From NCBI GenBank assembly GCA_028583605.1, contig CM053331.1:11330857-11394856 (forward strand): DNA of 64,000 bases, read 5' to 3'. Positions 52,701 to 55,489 of this stretch are shown here, one piece after another; the first letter of the stretch is position 1, and each line of letters starts with the position of its first letter. A program made the translations under genes and the position numbers. Source of the DNA: Dastarcus helophoroides. Its lineage: Eukaryota; Arthropoda; Insecta; Coleoptera; Bothrideridae. The notes under the pieces are model-generated. The model was given only the letters and a program-made list of their open reading frames with translations, was not told the origin of the DNA and searched no databases.

Positions 52701-55064
52701 AATATATGGCTCTAATGAAAGAAAAGAAGCTAATTGAAGATAAATGTACAGCCTTAGAAATAGAATATAATAATTATAAGACTAAGCTGGAAATAAAAGA
52801 AAAGGAAATTGATCGATTGCAGGCCGTTATTGATAATCTCTATGGACAAAAGGAAAAGGATTGCATGTATTATAAACATTACCTGCAGGACGTTCTCGAG
52901 TGGGTTATATCAATTTTGCCACATAAAGTAAATTAATTACTGTTTTTTTTAGAGAATATAACGAAAGGAAGCAAAATATGAATAAGGAAATAAATATTTT
53001 ACATGAGGAAATTAAATGTCTCCATAAAAAACTTGAACAAGAACAAGCAGAAAATAAGAAACTTTTTAGAGAACATCGTGACCTGTCATCTAAACTAATG
53101 TCCACTATTCAAGATCTTATAGATGAGAAATCTGAAAAAAAGAATGTACTAGATCAAATGGCAAAACTGAAGTCTAATTATAATAAGGTCACTTCTGAAA
53201 GAGTAAGTATTCTTTTTAAAGTAAGATCAGTTGCATTGCATGGAATAAGGTTAAATTTCCCAATCAACATTCAGATTCCGGTTCATATTATTTGTCAATT
53301 AAATCTTTTGTAATAAAACAGGTGAACGTAATACAGTTGAAAATATTTACAACCAACTAACTTGGTTCCATCAGTGTGGTACCGTCGCTGTATACATTTC
53401 CAACTTATAGCTATGAATCGGCTAGATAACTACTCAAGAAATTTAAATCCTATTGGATTATTCTTCATGGTAGACCCTTATTGACCGGAAATATTATGTT
53501 TTTTAAATTTATTTAACATTGGATTACTTATGACTTTTGACTTTGTCTTAATAGAAACAATTTTGCATACATGCTAATAATTGGAGCAATTATGGCTAAG
53601 AATTTCAACCAGGTCATATACAATGTAACTAAGATTGTAAAGGTCAGTTGTGGTGAAGTAGCTTTCTTGTATTATGGGTTGCATAGCAACATTTATTAAA
53701 TACAAGCATTCTCGTTGTGAAATATGTTTAGGTATGTCAGGCCGACTGCATACCTGGTTCTGTATGTGTACAACAGCACTAAGTTCGACCTGTTTAGATT
53801 TTTGAATCAGGAATTCAGATTCGAGCACTAAAATACACGCATTTCTATGAAACGTAGGAAATCCGTGCGTGCCAATGACTTAATTTTTACTCTGAATTTC
53901 TTTAGGTTCAGAAACCTGACCCGAGTTCCGTATGTGTGCGGAGGGTCTTAAACTTAACAAATAATGTCAATTGAACGCTGTGTAATAAAACAGTCGAACG
54001 TTCTTCAGTTGAAATTATTTTCAACGAAACAACCAAACATTAATACCAGTTAATAAGATGGCATTATCGCAGATGGCTCCCTTATTTTTGCGATTTAATA
54101 GCAAATGTACTTTTAGAATATGCTTCAACAACAAGTCACCGTATTATCCCAAATGATAGAAGACAAAAAATTGCTAGAAGAAGAATTGAAAGCAGATAAA
54201 AATAACACGCAAAAGATGTTGGAGGATTCTCAGAAGCAATATCTAGACGTCCTCACAAAAGCTATGACTTTTGAAAATCAGGTACTTTAAATTAAGTTTG
54301 GGATTTCTTGAGCAAAACTTCTTCAGTCATATTTTTATTTTCAAGCTTAATGATTTGGTTCTGAAAACCAAGAAGAAGATAGAAGATCAGCAGACTGAAG
54401 ACAAGGCAAGTAAGCAATGTGAAAGCCAAGGACAACTTGCGACATGGGAGGTGAGTTTTTAACAATCGCATTTTAACAATCTTTTGATCGTTAGTCTGCT
54501 TCGATCCTGCAAAAGTATATTTCTATTTGTTTGTTAACCAAAATTGTTACATTTTTAAGTTTACCGTAAGTGTGGTTGCGTTCTTAATTTGTTAACCAAT
54601 TGCTTTTGACATTTGTTTGGGCCACAAATTTGTATTATAGCAGTCATTTGCTTTAACTGTTAGTTAAGTAGGTACTGACAGTACCATGTAACTGACACAT
54701 GAAGAAAACGGGCACATTTTATTTTCCTATTTTTTTATAAATTCAATACACGATATCATATCTTACTTTAATAAATGACTGAAATAAGTAAATAACCGAC
54801 TGAAATCAATGTTTATGAAGTAGGAAAAGTGGACGGTAACCATTTTATTGAAAATTTAAAACTGAAAATAAAATTGAAAGGAATGATTAGTATTATTTAT
54901 TATTATGCTTGTTATTATATTTATATAAATCAAAACATATATTTATTTCAGATTCAAACTGTTCACTTTAGGTCGGAACTAGAAGAGAGTTATAAAATTA
55001 TTTCCAAATTAAGGCAGGACTTGTCTGAGCTGCAGCAGCAGGTGACTAGATTAGAATTTTTAAA
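13478..55064 (+). CDS. large coiled-coil protein, 22 exons (join), identity unknown
   Basis: I assemble 22 exons: 13478-13725, 22343-22491, 22548-22796, 23395-23574, 23631-23815, 24399-24511, 24563-24821, 25022-25216, 36206-36392, 37319-37461, 37533-37802, 38908-39033, 39094-39303, 39356-39457, 39511-39670, 46818-46933, 52179-52255, 52699-52866, 52953-53202, 54117-54281, 54346-54450, 54952-55064. All have AG acceptors and GT donors with matching phases; only the exon 18 donor is weak. The sum is about 1,256 codons. The first exon is basic/Ser-rich (KGKNSFFRKLVKRSDNYE) and then acidic. From exon 2 the protein is almost continuous heptad-type coiled coil rich in Glu, Lys, Leu and Gln, with no transmembrane segment, zinc finger or enzyme motif. 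Such proteins are often centrosomal, ciliary, Golgi-tether or synaptonemal components, but no orthologue is recognised. The start codon lies upstream of 13478. The probable end is at 58236. Confidence 0.85.
14165..16395. repeat. strand-polar AT-rich array in intron 1
   Basis: Mostly the purine form on the plus strand (GTCGAAATTTTGAAAA-like words), with a short pyrimidine patch near 14380-14420. No hAT-type ends were found around it. It hosts a foldback element at 15350-15500. The open frames inside are low-complexity. Confidence 0.65.
15350..15500. mobile_element. foldback element, copy 1 of a four-copy family
   Basis: An inverted repeat with a short loop near 15400. The left arm has ACACAACAAAGGTTGCTC; the right arm has TTGTTGTGTTTTTTAATC, then CAGGGGACAAGATTTGTATT. 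It shares both arms with copies near 23956, 47077 and 62527. The left outer arm appears truncated. No coding capacity. Confidence 0.75.
16691..16760 (-). ncRNA. type I hammerhead ribozyme
   Basis: On the minus strand the core CTGATGA (16740-16734) is followed by stem II GGCC-AAGGAA-GGCC, then GAAA (16719-16716). A minimal stem III/loop (A-C, UA, G-U) and the cleavable GUC (16712-16710) come next. Stem I pairs CCAUG just before the core with UAUGG just after GUC (one G-U). An outer helix pairs UGUAUACAAC with GUUGUACAUA (one mismatch) across an internal loop. All invariant core bases are present. The two-pair stem III is typical of Penelope/retrozyme hammerheads. The predicted cut is between 16710 and 16709. 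Confidence 0.85.
16812..17522. repeat. near-perfect palindrome, arms about 340 bp
   Basis: The sequence beginning CCTCCATTGGGTGACTTG at 16812 returns as its reverse complement ending at 17522. The axis is near 17175, within AAAATATATTTTCAATTTT words. The arms differ by scattered substitutions and a roughly 15-bp deletion in the right arm (near 17222). The arms are two opposed copies of the same unit. If transcribed this would form a long hairpin. Confidence 0.92.
17547..18290. other. intron 1 sequence, nothing recognised
   Basis: An AT-rich stretch with a short GGTCCAGGGGGGCATTTT patch near 17929-17946. No gene, terminal repeats or structured RNA seen. Confidence 0.5.
18295..19010. repeat. 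degenerate satellite, array A
   Basis: Loose tandem units of about 120-160 bp marked by CAAGTTTCATCGAAATCG-like words, TTTCGGAGAT, AAATTGTTCCTGA and GATCATTTTCTTGACCC. Marker words recur near 18377, 18595, 18718 and 18876. Heavily diverged. The same unit forms array B at 20285-20840. Confidence 0.75.
19185..19245 (-). ncRNA. hammerhead-like remnant (core intact, stem I lost)
   Basis: Minus strand: CTGATGA (19227-19221), stem II GATCT-ATTA-AGATT, GAAA (19206-19203), then a three-pair stem III (ACC/GGU). The bases around the cleavage point do not pair with those before the core, so activity is doubtful. The downstream CCAAACTC and CCTATTGGTC words are shared with the copies near 20130 and 21880. 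Confidence 0.45.
19278..19891. mobile_element. hAT-like MITE, about 614 bp
   Basis: The left end CAGGATCCTTCATTAGTGCG and the reverse complement of the right end (CAGGGTCCGCCATTAGTGCG) are inverted repeats extending over GACGGA..ATAGCTCCTAAGCCTG. An inner inverted repeat (CAGAGTGTTAATATAAAC and its mirror) suggests a nested or composite structure. The 8-bp flanks (TATCTATA, TATACTAT) do not match. No open frame. Confidence 0.7.
19927..20064. repeat. foldback repeat, arms about 55 bp
   Basis: CCTAAGTACCGCCTTCTATT near 19927 is mirrored by AATAGGTGGTAGTACTTAGG ending near 20064. The arms continue through GTTCATAGAA and ACAATTC(T/C)AACAAG. The spacer is about 20-25 bp. Confidence 0.75.
20115..20185 (+). 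ncRNA. hammerhead-like remnant (stem I kept, core decayed)
   Basis: Plus strand: TTGGAA before a core-like CTGCCGA (20126-20132), stem II GAT..ATC, GAAA at 20147-20150, and TTCCAA after the expected cut, which pairs with TTGGAA. Two invariant core positions are altered, so it should be inactive. It belongs to the same family as 19185-19245 and 21865-21935. Confidence 0.4.
20285..20840. repeat. degenerate satellite, array B
   Basis: Same unit as array A (18295-19010) in the same orientation. Marker words ACCAAGTTTCGTCGGAATCG, ACCAAATTTGATCGAAATCG and ACCAAGTTTCATCGAAGTCG occur near 20393, 20526 and 20645. The two arrays enclose the MITE, foldback and hammerhead-like block at 19.0-20.26 kb. 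Confidence 0.75.
20949..21148. repeat. inverted repeat enclosing a hammerhead-like loop
   Basis: Arms of about 55 bp: GCAACAGATATTAAAAATT at 20969 mirrors AATTTTTAATATCTGTTGC near 21107-21125. Outer parts CTTTACTAACGATTAAA and TTTAATAGTTAATAAAG also match. The loop holds the hammerhead-like sequence at 21029-21085. Confidence 0.8.
21029..21085 (+). ncRNA. hammerhead-ribozyme-like RNA, one core substitution
   Basis: Stem I outer helix TTGCTGG pairs with CTAGCAA (one G-U). Inner ACCG (21040-21043) pairs with CGGT (21073-21076). The core reads CCGATGA (U4 changed to C), stem II is weak (GTA/TGC), and GAAA is at 21062-21065. Stem III is two pairs with a CTA loop, and the cleavage triplet is GTC (21070-21072). 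The geometry is that of a type I hammerhead with minimal stem III. The U4 change and poor stem II probably reduce or abolish cleavage. Confidence 0.6.
21163..21545 (+). mobile_element. solo LTR with 4-bp target duplication (ATAT)
   Basis: It starts TGTAACG and ends CGTAACA, flanked by ATAT at 21159-21162 and 21546-21549. Internal features are a TATATAA box at 21359-21365, AATAAA at 21486-21491, a GCGGCCGC block, and a CAGATAAG/CTTATCTG hairpin. The 4-bp duplication suggests a Gypsy-type LTR; no internal region is present. Related copies are at 31223-31531 (opposite strand) and 35849-36193. Confidence 0.88.
21550..21775. repeat. short polar AT array
   Basis: Purine-form words (CGAAATTTGAAAAAAAATCG) as in the larger arrays, ending at a GC-richer block (GGGGGGCATGTGCGCCCACC) near 21791. 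No gene. Confidence 0.5.
21865..21935 (+). ncRNA. hammerhead-like remnant (stem I perfect, core decayed)
   Basis: CCAGA before a core-like CTCACGA (21879-21885) pairs with TCTGG after the expected cut. Stem II is GAT..ATC, with GAAAA at 21900-21904. The core G5 is lost. Same family as 19185-19245 and 20115-20185. Confidence 0.4.
22343..22491 (+). CDS. coiled-coil gene, exon 2
   Basis: Acceptor TTACTATTTCAG, donor CTAG|GTAGAT. One base in, one base out. It contains EPPPIDFSLREALHELQQL and begins the coiled coil. It is separated from exon 3 by a 56-bp intron. Confidence 0.85.
22548..22796 (+). CDS. coiled-coil gene, exon 3
   Basis: Acceptor CTCTTTTTCAG, donor TCTG|GTTAGT. Two bases in, one out. 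It includes DLLSKHASLQWEAEKRAS and ENENLSRKNEKLMTRI, a clear heptad pattern, and ends in a Pro/Ala-containing break (FPDHRPAATS). Confidence 0.88.
23395..23574 (+). CDS. coiled-coil gene, exon 4
   Basis: Acceptor AATTTCTTAG, donor AGAG|GTAGTC. Two bases in, one out. It contains NLTRQLDDLERENLLLHKQ, coiled coil. A 56-bp intron follows. Its phase joins exon 3 directly, which excludes the open stretch near 23090 as an exon. Confidence 0.88.
23631..23815 (+). CDS. coiled-coil gene, exon 5
   Basis: Acceptor TTTGCTGCGTAG, donor TTTAAG|GTAACT. Two bases in, phase 0 out. It contains NQLSLNYELKNKKRLIKDC and ends with GLTFSINWSKFK, a short interruption of the coil. Confidence 0.85.
23956..24083. mobile_element. 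foldback element, copy 2, in intron 5
   Basis: ATCCCCTGAAACCAAGAAAG and CTTGGTTTCAGGTGGCAAG are opposed arms. The right arm runs on through AACCAAGAACAAGTCCGTTCCACC. Same family as 15350-15500. Confidence 0.75.
24399..24511 (+). CDS. coiled-coil gene, exon 6
   Basis: Acceptor ATTTTATTTTAG, donor GAATT|GTAAGT. Phase 0 in, two bases out. It reads YRGNCITDLLHLSRTCINEL and then LTLSNELALKDKEL. A 51-bp intron follows. Confidence 0.85.
24563..24821 (+). CDS. coiled-coil gene, exon 7
   Basis: Acceptor TATATTTTTAG, donor AATGAG|GTAAAC. One base in, phase 0 out. Strong coiled coil, for example KSTTELHNLSHVLQTNN and GELNQLRNALKETKERHE. Confidence 0.9.
25022..25216 (+). CDS. coiled-coil gene, exon 8
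   Basis: Acceptor TTCTTATTTAG, donor GCTGAG|GTATTT. Phase 0 on both sides, 65 codons. It contains LKLQIQELNRRMVSENG and IRELSKMQEQHTILEKHF. It is followed by an 11-kb intron packed with transposons. Confidence 0.88.
25217..26729. other. first part of intron 8, no gene recognised
   Basis: It holds a poly(T)-rich tract (about 25489-25512) and mixed-composition sequence. A minus-strand open frame at 26453-26659 shows no recognisable family and no splice context. Confidence 0.5.
26730..30231. mobile_element. hAT-like shell with polar AT array, target duplication not preserved
   Basis: CAGGGCCGTGC at 26730 is inverted at the right end (GCACGGCCCTG ending 30231). No transposase. From about 27490 to 30160 the interior is the purine-form polar array. 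The 8-bp flanks (CACTCACA, ACCTTGCA) do not match, so the ends may come from different insertions or the flank has decayed. Confidence 0.65.
28315..28487. repeat. tandem duplication, period 87 bp
   Basis: GTTGGAATTTTT recurs at 28315 and 28402, followed in both by AAAAATTATGAAAAA, a CATTTT word and AAATAAAAAATTGCAAAAAA. A clear two-copy unit inside the degenerate array. Confidence 0.8.
30515..30712 (+). CDS. orphan open frame in intron 8, unknown
   Basis: After a CAGCTTAG acceptor-like site (30507-30514) there are 65 open codons to a TAA: NLENYYSFNCGNIPVSCRYF onward, containing VPERRASPNDFEYLENQVPL. Composition is balanced and unlike the surrounding low-complexity frames. In phase it could act as an alternative last exon after exon 8 (phase 0), or be a fragment of an unrecognised transposon or host pseudogene. 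No AATAAA lies close downstream. No family recognised. Confidence 0.3.
   Translation, partial: NLENYYSFNCGNIPVSCRYFETDVKTLQKNLFLSSVPERRASPNDFEYLENQVPLGFSVQTLFQI
30716..31222. other. intron 8 sequence, nothing recognised
   Basis: AT-rich, no terminal repeats or coding frame seen. Confidence 0.5.
31223..31531 (-). mobile_element. solo LTR, antisense copy
   Basis: On the minus strand it begins TGTAATTATAA and ends CGCGCAACA. It contains the GCGGCCGCGATAATGAA block, the TTTCGGCAAACGATAAG block, TATATAAGGCGGCCGC, and an AATAAAGTGG poly(A) word, all shared with the LTRs at 21163 and 35849. No matching flanking duplication. Confidence 0.82.
31614..34158. mobile_element. non-autonomous hAT-like element with polar AT interior
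   Basis: 15-bp perfect inverted ends CAGGGCTTCGAACCG (31614 and, inverted, ending 34158), flanked by a perfect 8-bp duplication CTGTATTT (31606-31613, 34159-34166). Subterminal blocks around AAAACCG..AACCGTTATTTT and CGGAACGAAAACCGGAA are repeated in direct, not inverted, orientation at the two ends. The interior has no transposase and changes from pyrimidine-form to mostly purine-form words near 33000. Confidence 0.93.
34170..35480. repeat. polar AT-rich sequence outside any recognised element
   Basis: Continues the same word usage beyond the right end of the 31614-34158 element, with both polarities mixed. No ends or genes found. Confidence 0.5.
35849..36193 (+). mobile_element. solo LTR abutting exon 9
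   Basis: It starts TGTAACG and shares GAATTTAGTACGTAAGAAAA, TCTAGAAAGATCTGATAA and GTTCCAGAAATTTCGGCAAA with the LTR at 21163. The 3' end stops at CGAACCGATAAC, about 9 bp short of the usual CGTAACA end, and is followed directly by TTTTGTTTCAG, the acceptor of exon 9. It contains an AATAAAG word near 36149, in the sense orientation of the host gene. Confidence 0.85.
36171..36205 (+). promoter_or_regulatory. exon 9 acceptor with LTR-derived branch site
   Basis: CTAAT at 36171-36175, a branch-point-like word about 30 bases before the AG at 36204-36205, lies inside the LTR. Only TTTTGTTTCAG between the LTR and exon 9 appears host-derived. Branch use is inferred. Confidence 0.5.
36206..36392 (+). 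CDS. coiled-coil gene, exon 9
   Basis: Acceptor TTTTGTTTCAG immediately after an LTR; donor TCAA|GTAGGA. Phase 0 in, one base out. It contains LLEQLSSSQLESQGLL and KVKMLEKNLEAAKSDRINL. The acceptor lies 12 bp from the apparent LTR end. Confidence 0.88.
36393..37318 (+). other. intron 9, nothing recognised
   Basis: Ordinary AT-rich intron of 926 bp with no transposon ends seen. Confidence 0.5.
37319..37461 (+). CDS. coiled-coil gene, exon 10
   Basis: Acceptor CGATTTGTAG, donor TTAGCT|GTAAGT. Two bases in, phase 0 out. It contains LQNERMKYLEEKTVLKSIF and LEGTVADMSKEANRLA. An alternative acceptor at 37307 is out of phase with exon 9. Confidence 0.8.
37533..37802 (+). CDS. coiled-coil gene, exon 11
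   Basis: Acceptor CAACTTTTCAG, donor CTGCAG|GTAATT. Phase 0 on both sides, 90 codons. It contains KLKDEVKERDSTILELRHSV and SEINNIKESLNETLKMQ. Confidence 0.9.
37803..38907 (+). other. intron 11, contains a block shared with intron 3
   Basis: Near 38752-38815 the words ATTTTAAAATATCCACTTTT and CAATATCGATCTTTTCT match 23247-23305 in intron 3 almost exactly. The rest is unremarkable. Confidence 0.55.
38908..39033 (+). CDS. coiled-coil gene, exon 12
   Basis: Acceptor GCATTTTTTTAG, donor AAGGAG|GTAATA. Phase 0 on both sides, 42 codons. It contains LMHDYKAVVKERDTLKQA. A 60-bp intron follows. Confidence 0.88.
39094..39303 (+). CDS. coiled-coil gene, exon 13
   Basis: Acceptor CATTTATTGCAG, donor CACGAA|GTATCA. 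Phase 0 on both sides, 70 codons. It contains LEWLKSETAVYIKRCDS and QKLVSELKKLTDRYENDL. A 52-bp intron follows. Confidence 0.88.
39356..39457 (+). CDS. coiled-coil gene, exon 14
   Basis: Acceptor GCTGCATTCTAG, donor GAGAAG|GTTTGG. Phase 0 on both sides, 34 codons. It reads QKSEKEDLQEAIDYLKNNTQ onward, then YNDLNNARETEK. A 53-bp intron follows. Confidence 0.82.
39511..39670 (+). CDS. coiled-coil gene, exon 15
   Basis: Acceptor TTAATTTTTAG, donor TTGAAAG|GTGACT. Phase 0 in, one base out. It contains VKSLEIENAQKDQVLKQYKS and then ELTYVRVMCQKLLK. A 7.1-kb intron follows. Confidence 0.88.
39671..42880 (+). other. first part of intron 15, mostly unrecognised
   Basis: AT-rich sequence with a GC-richer block at 41230-41510 (see the LTR-like entry). 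Open frames near 40336-40720 on both strands have no recognisable family. Confidence 0.5.
41269..41504. mobile_element. possible solo LTR or similar, about 236 bp
   Basis: Starts TGTTGTAA and ends TTACAACA, is more GC-rich than its surroundings, and has a TATATAG word near 41290. The flanks do not match, and no second copy is in the window. Confidence 0.3.
42890..43700 (-). pseudogene. Tc1-like transposase remnant
   Basis: Minus-strand pieces in several frames read INTTWLRKAYNIEARG, WSNVIFSD (first catalytic Asp), HPVKLHVWGCYSE, LELFMQNLDAQK, IYKRGLVKPVQKMFG, WILGEDRVASEQKLAS and ITIFWS. The order follows Tc1-family transposases. Many stops and frame changes; no inverted termini identified. 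It lies antisense in intron 15 of the coiled-coil gene. Confidence 0.75.
44130..46320. repeat. strand-polar AT-rich array in intron 15
   Basis: Pyrimidine-form words (TTTCAAAATTTCGACTTTTT) throughout on the plus strand, interrupted by a LINE insertion at 44597-44904. No hAT-type termini found around it. Confidence 0.7.
44597..44904 (+). mobile_element. 5'-truncated non-LTR retrotransposon with target duplication
   Basis: AAAATTTAGACTT occurs just before (44584-44596) and just after (44905-44917) the insert, a 13-bp target duplication within the array. The insert encodes the C-terminal end of a LINE ORF2 with a CCHC-type finger (CRGCLEEDESVEHVMCHC) and a stop after KVGWLNE. It ends with three AATCCAG repeats instead of poly(A). 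Typical of R1/Jockey/I-like elements; clade not decided. Confidence 0.85.
46818..46933 (+). CDS. coiled-coil gene, exon 16
   Basis: Acceptor TTCACTTTTAG, donor AAGAGA|GTAAGT. Two bases in, phase 0 out. It contains DFEANVEMVMKRECLYSQE and IGEKQKEVERLKR. It sits alone between two multi-kilobase introns. Confidence 0.85.
47077..47315. mobile_element. foldback element, copy 3, with 15-bp target duplication
   Basis: Full-length copy: the left arm begins near GGTGGAACGGACCTGTCCTT and contains CTTGTCCCCTGAAACCAAG; the right arm mirrors it (CTTGGTTTCAAGGGACAAA). It is flanked by TTTGCGATTGAATTT (47062-47076) and TTTGCGATTGGATTT (47316-47330). The centre is a second hairpin, CGATA.CCAAGCTATCATCTT and its mirror. 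Confidence 0.82.
47930..51551 (+). mobile_element. nearly intact hAT transposon
   Basis: 15-bp perfect inverted ends CAGTGGCGTACCTAG at 47930 and, inverted, ending 51551. Perfect 8-bp target duplication CTTCTTGT (47922-47929, 51552-51559). It carries a transposase with one frame break. It lies in intron 16 of the coiled-coil gene, same strand. The perfect ends and duplication point to a recent insertion. Confidence 0.96.
48826..51362 (+). CDS. hAT transposase (ZMYM1-like), two frames split at an A/T run
   Basis: The first frame runs 48826-50439 (537 codons), the second about 50415-51362. Domains in order: a basic, Ser/Glu-rich N-terminus; a TTF-type zinc finger (RSWMVYSPSKKSIYCFCC, then HIRSYSKWKEL); catalytic Asp in IIFDSTPDIS; a second Asp in CRGQAYDNAAVMAG; conserved HSLNLAC and ETRWSAR; and a C-terminal dimerisation region with the Glu in ASCERSFSKLKLIKNYLRST. 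The only break is at eight A followed by eight T (50415-50430), where the sequence is one base short or a -1 shift would be needed. Joined length would be about 840 residues, usual for this group. It may be an assembly error, a fresh mutation, or slippage. Otherwise it looks functional. Confidence 0.9.
51560..52178 (+). other. end of intron 16, nothing recognised
   Basis: AT-rich intron sequence up to the exon 17 acceptor. Confidence 0.5.
52179..52255 (+). CDS. coiled-coil gene, exon 17
   Basis: Acceptor TATTGTTTTAG, donor GCCAA|GTAAGC. Phase 0 in, two bases out. It reads MIEIEKVALRTSSKGEGKPS and then SMLDA, a Gly/Ser/Pro linker that breaks the coil. Confidence 0.8.
52699..52866 (+). CDS. 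coiled-coil gene, exon 18, 3' boundary uncertain
   Basis: Acceptor ATCTATATTAG, one base in, EYMALMKEKKLIEDKCTALE onward. The only donor that keeps phase with exon 19 is the weak AT|GTATTA at 52867. Better-looking GT sites (TGG|GTTATA at 52899, AAA|GTAAAT at 52927) give phase 0 and would need a different acceptor. The frame is open to a stop at 52936. The start is firm; the end is not. Confidence 0.65.
52953..53202 (+). CDS. coiled-coil gene, exon 19
   Basis: Acceptor CTGTTTTTTTTAG, donor GAAAGA|GTAAGT. One base in, phase 0 out. It contains KEINILHEEIKCLHKKLEQE and DLSSKLMSTIQDLIDEKSEK, strong coiled coil. Confidence 0.88.
53330..53800 (-). mobile_element. diverged copy of the 16.6-kb hammerhead element, in intron 19
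   Basis: It shares CTGTATACATTTCCAACTT, GCATACATGCTAAT, GGGTTGCATAGCAACAT and ACAAGCATTCTCG with the unit at 16627-17160, in the same order and orientation. Where the ribozyme should be, only the outer helix and a CCATCAG remnant persist; stem II and GAAA are gone, so it cannot cleave. Confidence 0.7.
54117..54281 (+). CDS. coiled-coil gene, exon 20
   Basis: Acceptor GTACTTTTAG, donor AATCAG|GTACTT. Phase 0 on both sides, 55 codons. It contains NMLQQQVTVLSQMIEDKKLL and MLEDSQKQYLDVLTKAMTF. Confidence 0.87.
54346..54450 (+). CDS. coiled-coil gene, exon 21
   Basis: Acceptor TTTATTTTCAAG, donor TGGGAG|GTGAGT. Phase 0 on both sides, 35 codons. It contains LNDLVLKTKKKIEDQQTED and QGQLATWE. Confidence 0.85.
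54952..55064 (+). CDS. coiled-coil gene, exon 22
   Basis: Acceptor ATTTATTTCAG, donor TTAAA|GTGAGT. Phase 0 in, two bases out. It contains RSELEESYKIISKLRQDLSE and LQQQVTRLEFLK. It is the last coiled-coil exon seen. Confidence 0.87.
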
Positions 55065-55489
55065 GTGAGTATAAATGTCAATTTGTTACAATTCTAAGTT
55101 GGGAGGCTCTTGATGTTTACTATAATTTTAAAATTTTACATATTAACAACACAGTTTTAAATAATTTAGACACTTTATAAATTCTAAAAGCATAATATTA
55201 TTATTAGGCACTTAATTAGATTAAATAATGAATCCTTATCACTATCCTGCCCGCTAGATATCAAGTTTGGGGATTTTGTTTGTAGACAATTTTAGAAGCG
55301 TTACTTTACTTTATTTCTTTAAACAAAACGGCTATCATAATGTTAAACTCCGATGAAAATGATGCCATGTTATATCACTTATCTTTATCTTTCGCTTCTC
55401 TGAGTAGGTATATAACGTTAAAAAGACGTTCTGTAATGAATTATTTGACTTTGAGTGACATTATACATATTTGTTAAATTTAACAGAGA

